Part shown: positions 1 through 6,681 of the stretch, in pieces
How positions within the stretch are numbered: the first letter of the stretch is position 1
Layout: each line of letters opens with the position of its first letter
Assembly (NCBI GenBank): GCA_002450095.1
Contig: DJYK01000037.1
Location: 1 to 9,671 of the forward strand
Reading direction: 5' to 3'
DNA from: Mageeibacillus sp. UBA6980
GTDB taxonomy: Bacteria; Bacillota; Clostridia; Saccharofermentanales; Saccharofermentanaceae
DNA: 9,671 bases
The notes under the pieces: generated by a model
What the model was told of the DNA's origin: nothing
What the model saw: the letters and a program-made list of their open reading frames with translations, nothing else
The model's database searches: none
Program-made: the position numbers and the translations under genes

Positions 1-82
1 TATGCTCCACCTCGGACCATTCCAGACCCGGATGAAGATTACTGTGTTCTAAAAACCTCGTTTTCAGTATTTCCAACATCAT
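1..82 (-). CDS. DUF4256 domain protein, N-terminal part (runs off left edge)
   Basis: Only the first 27 codons are present; the reading frame is open to the window edge. The peptide starts MMLEILKTRFLEHSN and continues LHPGLEWSEVEH. The pattern LKxRF...N.H.GLEW..V matches what I recall of the N-terminus of DUF4256 proteins (about 180-190 residues, function unknown), so this assignment is from memory of the family. The start is the ATG at 82-80 or the adjacent ATG at 79-77; GAGGTGA just upstream is a good ribosome binding site for either. It follows the operon terminator and a 165-base gap, and it carries the same 23-base upstream block as the kinase-like gene at the other end of the window. 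The frame is open about 35 codons upstream of the ATG but has no ATG there, so I do not extend it. Confidence 0.65.
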   Translation of the reverse strand, partial: MMLEILKTRFLEHSNLHPGLEWSEVEH

Positions 83-100
83 GCTCACCTCTATAAATCC

Positions 101-123
101 CGATTTGCTTATTTCATTATCCT
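101..123 (-). repeat. Block X, copy 1: leader repeat upstream of the DUF4256 gene
   Basis: This 23-base block matches 9589-9611 at 22 of 23 positions. Both copies lie 18 bases upstream of a minus-strand ATG (82 and 9570), and both are followed by a short spacer and a GAGGT-type ribosome binding site. Read on the minus strand, both are also in the same phase relative to the downstream start codon. It may be a shared promoter and 5' leader, or the edge of a repeated or mobile unit. Confidence 0.6.
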
Positions 124-145
124 GTATATATTTTGATTCAGTTAA
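116..145 (-). promoter_or_regulatory. Possible sigma-A-type promoter for the DUF4256 gene
   Basis: On the minus strand, TTAACT (145-140) and GATAAT (121-116) are separated by 18 bases. They match the -35 consensus at four of six and the -10 consensus at five of six positions. The -10 hexamer falls inside repeat block X. In the other X copy it reads GATAGT, and no matching -35 is seen at the same spacing, so the call is tentative. Confidence 0.3.
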
Positions 146-191
146 TGCAGTCTCGGTCTGTCCATTTCGCTTCCTCAGATGGCTTATTTTT

Positions 192-211
192 AAAAACAGT
201 TCTCAACTGCC
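192..211 (-). terminator. Probable intrinsic terminator of the ABC/two-component operon
   Basis: On the minus strand the stem CAGTT-GAG-AACTG (209-197) is followed directly by a TTTTT run (196-192). Two G-U pairs can extend the stem by two steps. It lies about 40 bases after the stop codon of the Tim44-like gene. The stem is short, so termination may be incomplete. A second, wider hairpin (TGCCAT...ATGGCA) sits just before it. Confidence 0.5.
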
Positions 212-247
212 ATAGTCCTGATATTACAAATGGCAAACACATTGCTA

Positions 248-1519
248 TTAGCCTGGCTTTATCTCCTTAAGTACCCAGTCCTGAGACTCAATGTCGTACT
301 CGCGGCCGCAGAACGGACACTTCTTGTTCTGAATCGCATTGAAGCTGCTGCCACAGGTCGGACACTGGATCTTCGTCATGGAGAATGACATCTCGATAGG
401 TATATCCGATCTTCTCTGGAATACTGCTTTGAACCTGTCTCTTCTCTCCTTTATTCTGTCGTCACGAAGATAGAGCACATCGAAGAAAGCATCGGTCGTA
501 ATTGTTACGCGGCCGTTCTCTTCTTTGATGTCTGTTACGCCCAGTGCGCCGCCGTAGTTAAGGTCGATTATATCGCCAAACGACGGATCCAACGGGCCGC
601 CCTTATAGAAGAGAAGGTCCTGCGCGTTCGGTGCAAACACCGCCGTCTTGATAAGTGATATCGCCTTGCTCGTAAAATACTCGAAGGAGAACTCCGGGCT
701 GTACTTCTTCATTCTCTGCTCAAACTTAGCCCTCGAGCCTATGGTTCCCCACTTGCCGGCGGACTGACTCGAACCCACGGCGATCATCCTGATAAGAAGT
801 CCTATCGAATAGAAAACATATCCGGCAAACAAGCCTACGGGAACGAGGAAAATCGCACTCAGTATCTCATCCCAAATCTCCTTATCACCCTTGATAAGCG
901 CCATAACAAGAGGAATAAGACCAAACACAATTCCCGTGATGATTATCGTAAGTCTCATCGGGACCTTATGTTCGTCGCCCGCTATTCCCACATCCTCCAG
1001 GGAGTAGTAACCGGTAACCTTCGGGAGGAGGTCATCCATCTTAAAGACAGTACCGCAATAGGGGCATCCGCCCTGAAGCTTGGAAACCGTGCTTACGCTG
1101 CCGCAGTTGGGGCAGCTCACGCTCTCATCATCGGGATGGACTCCGCTTGTAACATCCGTTATCGTCGCATAGAACACGCTCTTCCTGTTATCGGAATACA
1201 GCTTATTTCCGTCCCTTGTGATGAGCCTCTTTATACCCAGCTGTTCACTGCAGACAAAGCTCTCATAATGCGCATCACGCCACTGTGAACCGACCATGGC
1301 ATTTGTCTCCTTATCCCTGTCATAGATCTCCATGTCCAGGGTAAGGTCCTTGTCTTTGAGACGGTCATGCTGAAGCTTAAGCAAATAACTGATATCGTTG
1401 TCCGCGAAGGTGATAGTCTTACCGTCCCTGATGGCAGGACCTAAGTTCTGAACAAAACCGTTAAGCTTCTTACGGAAGCTGTCCTTCAAATTGACGATCT
1501 TAAAGAAATTAAATCCCAT
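248..1519 (-). CDS. Tim44-like domain membrane protein with two zinc ribbons
   Basis: A 423-residue protein of unknown role. Residues 1-130 form a soluble region. A first zinc ribbon has CPNC at 136-139 and CPYC at 152-155. Two membrane segments lie at about 188-209 and 219-246. Residues about 265-380 resemble the Tim44-like (Tim44/MrpL45) domain, with the pattern EFSFEYFTSKAISLIKTAVFA-like helix followed by a mixed beta sheet. A second zinc ribbon closes the protein, with CPTC at 386-389 and CPFC at 401-404. The Tim44-like call rests on overall pattern and is less certain than the cysteine motifs. The start is supported by GGGAGG eight bases upstream of the ATG. It is the last gene of the operon, 34 bases after the response regulator, and is probably cotranscribed. 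It may assist membrane assembly or monitor the transporter, but nothing in the sequence proves this. A sequence-encoded terminator follows. Confidence 0.75.
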   Translation of the reverse strand: MGFNFFKIVNLKDSFRKKLNGFVQNLGPAIRDGKTITFADNDISYLLKLQHDRLKDKDLTLDMEIYDRDKETNAMVGSQWRDAHYESFVCSEQLGIKRLITRDGNKLYSDNRKSVFYATITDVTSGVHPDDESVSCPNCGSVSTVSKLQGGCPYCGTVFKMDDLLPKVTGYYSLEDVGIAGDEHKVPMRLTIIITGIVFGLIPLVMALIKGDKEIWDEILSAIFLVPVGLFAGYVFYSIGLLIRMIAVGSSQSAGKWGTIGSRAKFEQRMKKYSPEFSFEYFTSKAISLIKTAVFAPNAQDLLFYKGGPLDPSFGDIIDLNYGGALGVTDIKEENGRVTITTDAFFDVLYLRDDRIKERRDRFKAVFQRRSDIPIEMSFSMTKIQCPTCGSSFNAIQNKKCPFCGREYDIESQDWVLKEIKPG

Positions 1520-1530
1520 ATTCCGAACCT

Positions 1531-1578
1531 CCCGTTAAGACTGTTTCTTCCCGTTAAGACTGTTTCTTCCCGGTAAGA
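1531..1578 (-). repeat. 19-base perfect tandem duplication with a partial third copy
   Basis: Positions 1531-1549 and 1550-1568 are identical 19-base units, and 1569-1578 begins a third unit with one mismatch. The repeat covers the last codons and stop of the response regulator and most of the gap before the Tim44-like gene. Because translation stops inside the first unit read, the extra unit does not change the regulator; it only lengthens the spacer upstream of the next ribosome binding site. Confidence 0.95.
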
Positions 1579-2189
1579 TAATACACCGCGAGAGCAGTCC
1601 TGTGCGACAATCCTTCTTTGGCAAGGATAGAAGTTATGTAGTTCTTTACCGTTCCTTCCGATATGAACAGCCTCCCTGCGATCTCTTTGTTGGAGAGGCC
1701 GTCCGCGACTGCACGCACTATCTCAAGTTCGCGTTCGGAATAACCTTCGGTATCAAATCCCTTGCCGGTTCTTAAGTCCCCCTCCGTGAGGGAACCCAGA
1801 AGATTCTCCTCCATTACGCTTACGCCGTTATATACGGACTTTATGGTCTGCTTCAGATGTTCGGGAGTATGGTTCTTGATCAGGTAGCCGCTCGCGCCTC
1901 CCGCGATCGCACGGCGCACGAGTTCATCGTCATCGAATGTCGTGAGGATAAGAACCTTGCCCAGCCCCTCCTCGATGATTATCTTAGTAGCTTCTATGCC
2001 GTCCATCACCGGCATCTGTATATCCATGAGAAAGACATCCGGCCTGGTCGTTCGCGCGATGTCGATGGCGTCGCGCCCGTTCGAAGCACAGCCTATCACT
2101 TCGAACTCCCCGTCGGCTTCGAGGATTATCTTCATGCCGTCTCTTACAAAATCGCTGTCATCAGCGATAATGACCTTGATCTTATCCAT
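1554..2189 (-). CDS. NarL/FixJ (LuxR-type) response regulator
   Basis: A 211-residue cytoplasmic transcription regulator of the usual family length. The receiver domain (about 4-120) has the acidic pair D10-D11, phospho-acceptor D56 in LMDIQMP, T83-T84 and K105. The C-terminal LuxR-type helix-turn-helix (about 148-206) contains SERELEIVRAVADGLSNKEI and the recognition stretch SEGTVKNYITSIL. The ATG has GGGAGG eight bases upstream, within the end of the kinase gene, and the gap between the two genes is 4 bases, so the pair is translationally linked. It is the expected partner of the adjacent kinase and probably activates the operon, perhaps through the ACT-N2-AGT palindrome at 6466-6477. It resembles LiaR/VraR/LnrK-type regulators. 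Its last codons overlap the 19-base tandem duplication. Confidence 0.93.
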   Translation of the reverse strand: MDKIKVIIADDSDFVRDGMKIILEADGEFEVIGCASNGRDAIDIARTTRPDVFLMDIQMPVMDGIEATKIIIEEGLGKVLILTTFDDDELVRRAIAGGASGYLIKNHTPEHLKQTIKSVYNGVSVMEENLLGSLTEGDLRTGKGFDTEGYSERELEIVRAVADGLSNKEIAGRLFISEGTVKNYITSILAKEGLSHRTALAVYYLTGKKQS

Positions 2190-2193
2190 TCAC

Positions 2194-3312
2194 TCAGCCT
2201 CCCATCGGTATCAGCATGTTTACGGTAAATCCCGCGTTGGCTCCGGTCTCGAAGTCGAGGACTCCGCCTGCGGTCCTCATCCTCTGCCGCATTCCCGCTA
2301 TGCCCATGCCGTCTGTGATGGCGGTACAGCCTACGCCGTCATCGGATATGCTGCACCTCACCATCTTATTCATCGCGACTATCTTTATGTCGATCCTGTT
2401 GCACTTGGAGTACTTCATCGAGTTTGACACTGCCTCGAATGCGTTGTCCAGAATGACTTCCCACTGTCTGTCCGTGATAAGGGAGATATCCCCCTCCGTC
2501 TGAAGCTCCGCCTTGACTCCCTTGCTGCTGCAGTCCTCGCACAGGTTATAAAGCTGCACCATGGCGAGGCGCTTCTTCTCGGGGCGTTCCTTGCGAAGTA
2601 TCGCTCTTATCTCATCCATGCCGGTCCTAAGCTGGTCTATTACGGCCTGGATCATGCTCTGCGACTTATCGGGATCCTGATTCAGCAGAAGCTTTGCCGC
2701 CTCGAGCTGATATATCGAACCGTTGATGTTGTGGCCGAGCTTATCGTGAAGTGTCTGCGAGAGCGCTGCCCTCTCCTCGAGGATGCGGTTCTCTGCAAGA
2801 AGCCTGGACTCGACTTCTTTTCGCTCGATGTCGCGCTTAAGTCCCTGCTCCTTCAGGGTGTCCTCGTACATCTGCTCGCGGTAGGGCTCGACTACGTAGT
2901 TGTTCTGCAGATACAAAAGTGCGGTCACGGCATAGAGCAGTATCTTCACGAACACCTCAGAAGGGCACGGTATGAGTGCAACCGGCAGCAGAAGCAGATA
3001 CCATCTCGTGTCGATCTTAAAGCACGAGAGTATCTCAAGGCACGTGAAGAACAGAAGCGGAACGAATGCATTGCCGCCGATAAGAAAGAGCGGGATCAGG
3101 ATGACGACACCCGCGACAGGAAGGAGAAAAACGAATTTACCGCGAAAGGAATCCTTCGACGCGAGTGCGCTTATGTAAACGGCAGAAAGCAGAAGTGCCG
3201 GATATGACACTCCTGCTTCCGCGAAGTACAGAAACAAACTGTAGGCTGTATATGAGAGCAGCAGAACTATCCTCGCCGCCCTGAAGAATACACTTCGTAA
3301 GTTGGTGCTCAC
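2194..3312 (-). CDS. Sensor histidine kinase, HisKA_3 (DesK/LiaS/LnrJ-like)
   Basis: A 372-residue membrane sensor kinase. Residues 1-138 hold about five hydrophobic segments with short loops and no large external domain, as in DesK-like kinases that sense the membrane itself. A coiled-coil-like charged stretch (about 143-182) leads to the HisKA_3 dimerisation motif LSQTLHDKLGHNINGS, with phospho-acceptor H189. The ATPase part shows the N box (DNAFEAVSNSMKYS, N297), DDGVGC at 324-329 and GMGIAGMRQRM at 335-345. The start is GTG at 3312-3310, chosen because AGGAGG lies five bases upstream. That GTG shares one base with the TAG stop of the preceding permease, so translation is coupled. It should phosphorylate the response regulator encoded next. 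The ligand cannot be read from the sequence. Confidence 0.93.
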   Translation of the reverse strand: MSTNLRSVFFRAARIVLLLSYTAYSLFLYFAEAGVSYPALLLSAVYISALASKDSFRGKFVFLLPVAGVVILIPLFLIGGNAFVPLLFFTCLEILSCFKIDTRWYLLLLPVALIPCPSEVFVKILLYAVTALLYLQNNYVVEPYREQMYEDTLKEQGLKRDIERKEVESRLLAENRILEERAALSQTLHDKLGHNINGSIYQLEAAKLLLNQDPDKSQSMIQAVIDQLRTGMDEIRAILRKERPEKKRLAMVQLYNLCEDCSSKGVKAELQTEGDISLITDRQWEVILDNAFEAVSNSMKYSKCNRIDIKIVAMNKMVRCSISDDGVGCTAITDGMGIAGMRQRMRTAGGVLDFETGANAGFTVNMLIPMGG

Positions 3313-4538
3313 TAAGCCTCCTGCTTCTTAAGCTTTATGCCGACATTTCCTATACTCAATATTATCATTAAATACGCCGCCGTAACGCCCATGATGAAGA
3401 GAACTGCCATGTTGTCCTTGAAGAAGAACATGTCGACTCCCTCCATGAACCAGCGCTGGGGCATCGCATAGGAGATCGCCTTGATGACGTCGGAAGAATC
3501 ATCGAGCGGGAAGTAAAGCCCTGCGAAAAGCGACGACATGCACCACACCGTGAAGGCGGCGAAGTTGGATGTCATGATCTCACCTGCGAGAATGCCGAGG
3601 ATGAGGCTCAATGTGCTGAAGATGAGGCCCTGAAGGAACACGAGAAGTATGAAGTTCCCGAGCGCAAGCTCCGTTCCCGCAAGTTTGAAGACGGCTGTTC
3701 CCGCCGCGAGAATCGCTGTTATGATGCTCGACGTGATGAAGGTGCAGATGAATTTCGCGGCAAGGTATGTGATGTCGCGGTTTCCCGTAAGCCTGATCCT
3801 GGTGTAGACCATGTTCTTCTGCTCTTCGATGACAGTGTGCGAGATGAATGCACCGCAGAATACGAAGCCTAATGTCATGAACGAGAACGCGTAACCCAGT
3901 TCCATTTTCTCGTTGTTCTGCTCACGGCTTAATACGCGGGCGCCTTCCGCTTCAATGTTTACGATCTGCCTGGAAGGCATGACGCTTCTTATGTCCTCTA
4001 CGTTCTCCGGGCTTCCGGCAAGGATAAGCTGCTGAAGTATGAGCTTCACGTCACTCTCGAGGAGCTCTGTTCTCGCGTCATCAGATACGATGAAGATCTC
4101 AAGTGCGCCTTCCGTGTCACCGCAGGCAATCTGCTCATCGAAGTCAGGTCTTAAGTAGAGCACCGCGCCCATCCTGTCGTTATAGGCATCGCTATTTATG
4201 TGTGCTTCAAGCTCCTCCGAAGTAATGCCGGGTGTAGATGCGCGGCAGACCGAATACATGCCTGTATCCGCCAGATCATTAAGAAGCTGCTCGCTCATGT
4301 CAGAACCTGAGGCGTCGTAAACCTTAACCGTATACGCCTTGGCACCGCCGTAGTATGCGACTTTGTCATCCGCTTCAATCTCCACGATCTCGAAGTTAGC
4401 CGCGGTGTCCTCCGTCATCGAATAAGTCTCGTTGACGTTGAGAATGAACAGGGTAGCTGCCGGAGCGAAGATGAGGAAGATCCAGAACGCCTTGTTCCTG
4501 AATAATAACTTAAGTGTTGATCTGATTACTGTCAGCAT
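3312..4538 (-). CDS. ABC-2 type permease, second of the pair (LnrN/LnrM-like)
   Basis: A 408-residue membrane subunit of an ABC exporter. One hydrophobic segment (about 17-34) is followed by a long extracytoplasmic region (about 36-215) and then five or six membrane segments (about 222-400), the layout of the ABC2_membrane_3 family. Between the first two C-terminal segments a cytoplasmic-type loop, IEEQKNMVYTRIRLTG, matches the conserved coupling helix of such permeases. It ends with a basic tail, LKKQEA. The ATG at 4538 overlaps the end of the preceding permease by 7 bases and has GAGAGG upstream. It should pair with the other permease as a heterodimer driven by the ATPase of this operon. 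The substrate is not known; the LnrLMN comparison suggests amphipathic or polyene compounds. Confidence 0.88.
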   Translation of the reverse strand: MLTVIRSTLKLLFRNKAFWIFLIFAPAATLFILNVNETYSMTEDTAANFEIVEIEADDKVAYYGGAKAYTVKVYDASGSDMSEQLLNDLADTGMYSVCRASTPGITSEELEAHINSDAYNDRMGAVLYLRPDFDEQIACGDTEGALEIFIVSDDARTELLESDVKLILQQLILAGSPENVEDIRSVMPSRQIVNIEAEGARVLSREQNNEKMELGYAFSFMTLGFVFCGAFISHTVIEEQKNMVYTRIRLTGNRDITYLAAKFICTFITSSIITAILAAGTAVFKLAGTELALGNFILLVFLQGLIFSTLSLILGILAGEIMTSNFAAFTVWCMSSLFAGLYFPLDDSSDVIKAISYAMPQRWFMEGVDMFFFKDNMAVLFIMGVTAAYLMIILSIGNVGIKLKKQEA

Positions 4539-5623
4539 GCGCTGCCTCTCTTTCTTAATCTGCCTGCCAGGATTGCTATGGCCGATGTCACAAGTGTCAT
4601 TACGGTAAGGATGGCTATCCCCTTGACTGCATAGTCGCTGCTGCCTTGAACTGACAGCTCGATAAGCGCTCTGTTGCAGTAGTAGATGGGCGAGAGTTCC
4701 TTAATGAACTCGGGATGCGAAGAGAACAGGTAAGTCTCGAACGAACCGCCATAGAATCCGCAGATCCAGACGATGGCAAAAGTTACCATTATCGTTGCCA
4801 CAATATTATCGAAGATAGTGTAGAACATAAGGCCCATCGATACCGCTGCCGTGACTGACAGGAATACTATGAGAACCGACAGCGGGATGCTGCCCCAGTG
4901 AATCCCGAACAGCAGCGATGAAGTTACTGCTGCGATGAGTATACCCAGGCTTACGACAGCTGCTGTGGGAATGAACTTCGACAGGTATATCTTCGTCTCG
5001 GAAAGCCCTGCCACACGAAGCTTCTGGATAATCTTGAACTTCTTCTCGTTGTTTACGATGCCTGCCACGCATACGATTGCGCACCAGAGGAAGTATACGA
5101 TCTCCACGATGCCGTAGTAGTCGGTTGCATCGACCGCAGGCATGAAGTCATGTTCCGTGATGTTAAGTTCTGTCTCCGGGATCTGCTGTCCTGTGACCGC
5201 ACCCGTCATGCCGATCTCGATATTCCTCTCGAATGAAGACATCATGTATTCGAGGATCTGTCCTTCGGTCTCGTGCTCTGAACTCTTGTAGATCGTGTAT
5301 GAATCTTCATTGAATTCCACGAAGCCCGCGAGGCCGTTCGATCTCATGACGTCCTCCACGTCGCCTTCAGGATATTCGATAAGACTTATGTCATTCTCCT
5401 CACAGGCTTCCTTAAGCGCATCAATATAAGGTGTCATCATATTCTCTTCTAAGACCCTGTATCCTGCGCCGAACGACTCCGCTTCCTCATAGGAAGCCAT
5501 CAGGGACGAGAAAGCCGACGATAACACTGCGATGAGGATGATGGGCGCGACTACGATGAGTATGATGTTCATCGAGCTTCTGCACATCAGCTTGATGTAG
5601 TTCTTCATTACGTATCTAATCAT
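4532..5623 (-). CDS. ABC-2 type permease, first of the pair (LnrM-like)
   Basis: A 363-residue membrane protein with the same plan as its neighbour: one N-terminal membrane segment (about 18-38), a large external region (about 40-165), and five to six C-terminal segments (about 170-355) ending in a basic tail, GRLRKRGSAC. The loop NNEKKFKIIQKLRVAGLSETKIY is the expected coupling helix that contacts the ATPase. The external region is somewhat shorter than in the second permease, so the two are diverged paralogues and not a recent duplication. The ATG at 5623 is separated by a single base from the ATPase stop, with TGAGG about ten bases upstream. The last 7 bases overlap the next gene. Family: ABC2_membrane_3. 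Confidence 0.88.
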   Translation of the reverse strand: MIRYVMKNYIKLMCRSSMNIILIVVAPIILIAVLSSAFSSLMASYEEAESFGAGYRVLEENMMTPYIDALKEACEENDISLIEYPEGDVEDVMRSNGLAGFVEFNEDSYTIYKSSEHETEGQILEYMMSSFERNIEIGMTGAVTGQQIPETELNITEHDFMPAVDATDYYGIVEIVYFLWCAIVCVAGIVNNEKKFKIIQKLRVAGLSETKIYLSKFIPTAAVVSLGILIAAVTSSLLFGIHWGSIPLSVLIVFLSVTAAVSMGLMFYTIFDNIVATIMVTFAIVWICGFYGGSFETYLFSSHPEFIKELSPIYYCNRALIELSVQGSSDYAVKGIAILTVMTLVTSAIAILAGRLRKRGSAC

Positions 5624-5624
5624 G

Positions 5625-6377
5625 TCAGATATCCCTCAGTTTCTTTCCGGTAAGTGTGAGGAAGACTTCCTCCAGCGTGATGGAATCGGTGTCATCCACA
5701 ACGAGCTTCTTCAATTCCTCGGAGGTTCCCGTGGCGATGATCTTGCCGTTATCCATGATGGCGATCCTCGTGCAGATCGCTTCCACTTCCTCCATGTAGT
5801 GGCTGGTGTAGATTACTGTCGCGCCGTTGCTATTGGATTCTTTTATCTTGTCGAGAATGAAGTTTCTTGACTGCGGGTCGATGCCTACCGTGGGCTCATC
5901 GAAAATAAGCAGATCCGGGTGGTGGCCTATAGCACACGCGATGTTAAGCCTTCTCTTCATTCCTCCGGAGAACTTGCCCGCATAGTCGTTTCTTCTCTCG
6001 AGAAGTCCTACATAGTCGAGTGACTCGTCGATCGCCTTCTTAAGATCCGCTCCCTTGATTCCGTAAAGCGAAGTGAAGAGCTCTACGTTCTCCCATGCCT
6101 TGAGCTTGTTGTGGATCGCGAGGTCCTGGGGAATGAAGCCTATGTGCTTCATGAGATCCCTGGAATTCTTCCTTAGGTCCTCTCCCATGAACTCCACGCT
6201 TCCGAGCGTCGGCTTTACGATGTTGCAGATCATGTTCATCGTCGTGCTCTTGCCCGCACCGTTAGGGCCGAGAAGGCCGAATATCTCGCCTTTCCTTATC
6301 TCGAGGTTTAAGTTATCGACGACGATCCTGTCATCGTATTTCCTGGTAAGATCCTTCGTCTTCAGTATTACGTCCAT
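5625..6377 (-). CDS. ABC transporter ATP-binding protein (CcmA/LnrL-like)
   Basis: A 250-residue ATPase that powers the two adjacent permeases. Seen in order: Walker A GPNGAGKST (37-45), Q-loop Q84, signature FSGGM (136-140), Walker B LLIFDEP (156-162), D-loop GIDP (165-168) and the switch H193. The signature has M where LSGGQ has Q, which is common in ABC-2 exporters. I chose the ATG at 6377 because MDVILKTKDLTRKYD is the usual family beginning and AAAGGAG lies 11 bases upstream. An in-frame TTG at 6422-6420 has a better placed AAGGAGG (9 bases) and would add 15 residues, so a dual start is possible. It is the first gene of the operon. Upstream lies a structured leader with a candidate operator. 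Confidence 0.93.
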   Translation of the reverse strand: MDVILKTKDLTRKYDDRIVVDNLNLEIRKGEIFGLLGPNGAGKSTTMNMICNIVKPTLGSVEFMGEDLRKNSRDLMKHIGFIPQDLAIHNKLKAWENVELFTSLYGIKGADLKKAIDESLDYVGLLERRNDYAGKFSGGMKRRLNIACAIGHHPDLLIFDEPTVGIDPQSRNFILDKIKESNSNGATVIYTSHYMEEVEAICTRIAIMDNGKIIATGTSEELKKLVVDDTDSITLEEVFLTLTGKKLRDI

Positions 6378-6388
6378 AAGAATAGATT

Positions 6389-6438
6389 CTCCTTTGCAAC
6401 TCTTATGGCTCGATAATATCAATCGGTAAGTCCTCCTT
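6389..6438 (-). promoter_or_regulatory. Two ribosome binding sites for alternative ATPase starts
   Basis: On the minus strand AAGGAGG (6438-6432) stands 9 bases before an in-frame TTG (6422-6420), and AAAGGAG (6395-6389) stands 11 bases before the ATG (6377-6375). The first site is closer to the ideal sequence and spacing; the second precedes the start that fits the protein family. Either the TTG starts a longer protein, or the upstream site serves as a ribosome entry or standby site. Confidence 0.55.
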
Positions 6439-6465
6439 GTAGTGAAAAAAGGCAGGATATCGGTA

Positions 6466-6477
6466 TGACTTTAGTCA
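6466..6477. promoter_or_regulatory. Candidate operator, palindrome TGACT-N2-AGTCA
   Basis: A perfect palindrome with 5-base arms and a two-base centre lies about 90 bases upstream of the ATPase ATG. Its core has the form ACT-N2-AGT. From memory, VraR, a LiaR-type regulator of Staphylococcus aureus, recognises ACT(N1-3)AGT, and the response regulator of this operon is of the same type. I therefore infer an autoregulatory site. A 12-base palindrome can occur by chance, and no promoter was located with confidence next to it. Confidence 0.45.
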
Positions 6478-6493
6478 CATGTAAGCTTTTTGG

Positions 6494-6538
6494 GCGGCTA
6501 TCAGATGATCATCGTGTCATTGCTGCTATTAAAGCCGC
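6494..6538. repeat. Inverted repeat in the operon leader
   Basis: GCGGCT (6494-6499) and AGCCGC (6533-6538) are perfect 6-base arms about 33 bases apart. CAG/CTG pairing is possible inside, and a smaller hairpin, CGCG-N5-CGCG (6536-6548), overlaps the outer arm, so two structures would compete. No poly-U tract follows on the minus strand, so it is not an obvious terminator. Confidence 0.45.
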
Positions 6539-6596
6539 GATAAACGCGAATACAAAGGAAAAGCTTCCTGCATTCTCAACTCTATATCAAAGGTTC

Positions 6597-6614
6597 TTCG
6601 ATTCCTTTCGATTC
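6597..6614 (-). repeat. GAATCGAA direct repeat with 10-base period
   Basis: On the minus strand GAATCGAA occurs twice (6614-6607 and 6604-6597), repeating every 10 bases, one helical turn. This spacing would allow a protein to bind both copies on one DNA face. With only two copies it may be a chance duplication. Confidence 0.4.
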
Positions 6615-6638
6615 TGATCATTTAGTTATATTCAGGAG

Positions 6639-6678
6639 ATAACGCTCTATCGTTCATCCCGACAAAATTGAATTTGTC
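6639..6678 (-). repeat. Block Y, copy 1: intergenic element after the SUFU/GNAT remnant
   Basis: The block begins ATAACGC (6639-6645) and ends with a 17-base segment at 6662-6678 that matches 9642-9658 at 15 positions. The spacing between the two parts is 16 bases here and 17 in the other copy. The end segment can form the hairpin GACAAA-N6-TTTGTC (6661-6678). The two parts together recur at the right edge of the window. Confidence 0.5.
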
Positions 6679-6681
6679 AGC

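Larger units (their letters stand above)
6378..6681. other. Operon leader without a credible gene
   Basis: These roughly 300 bases separate the GNAT remnant from the ATPase start. I see no open frame with a sensible start and family resemblance on either strand. They hold, toward the ATPase gene, part of repeat block Y, a GAATCGAA direct repeat, a hairpin centred on AAGCTT (6556-6569), an inverted repeat (6494-6538) that encloses the perfect palindrome GATGATCATC (6504-6513), the TGACT-N2-AGTCA palindrome and two ribosome binding sites. The operon promoter should lie here, but I could not identify a convincing -35/-10 pair. Confidence 0.6.

Noticed and set aside
83..190. In-frame upstream extension of the DUF4256 gene
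   Set aside because: The frame is open for about 35 codons, but it has no ATG with a ribosome binding site and would pass through the repeat block and likely promoter. The ATG at 82 has a good site.
968..1288. Plus-strand frame of 106 codons opposite the Tim44-like gene
   Set aside because: It lies wholly antisense to a well-supported gene, has no family resemblance and reflects codon bias of that gene. The same holds for plus-strand frames at 1857-2503, 2731-3207, 5622-5870 and 6073-6429.
4806..5084. Minus-strand frame of 92 codons inside the first permease gene
   Set aside because: It is a shifted frame of the permease gene with unnatural composition and no ribosome binding site of its own.
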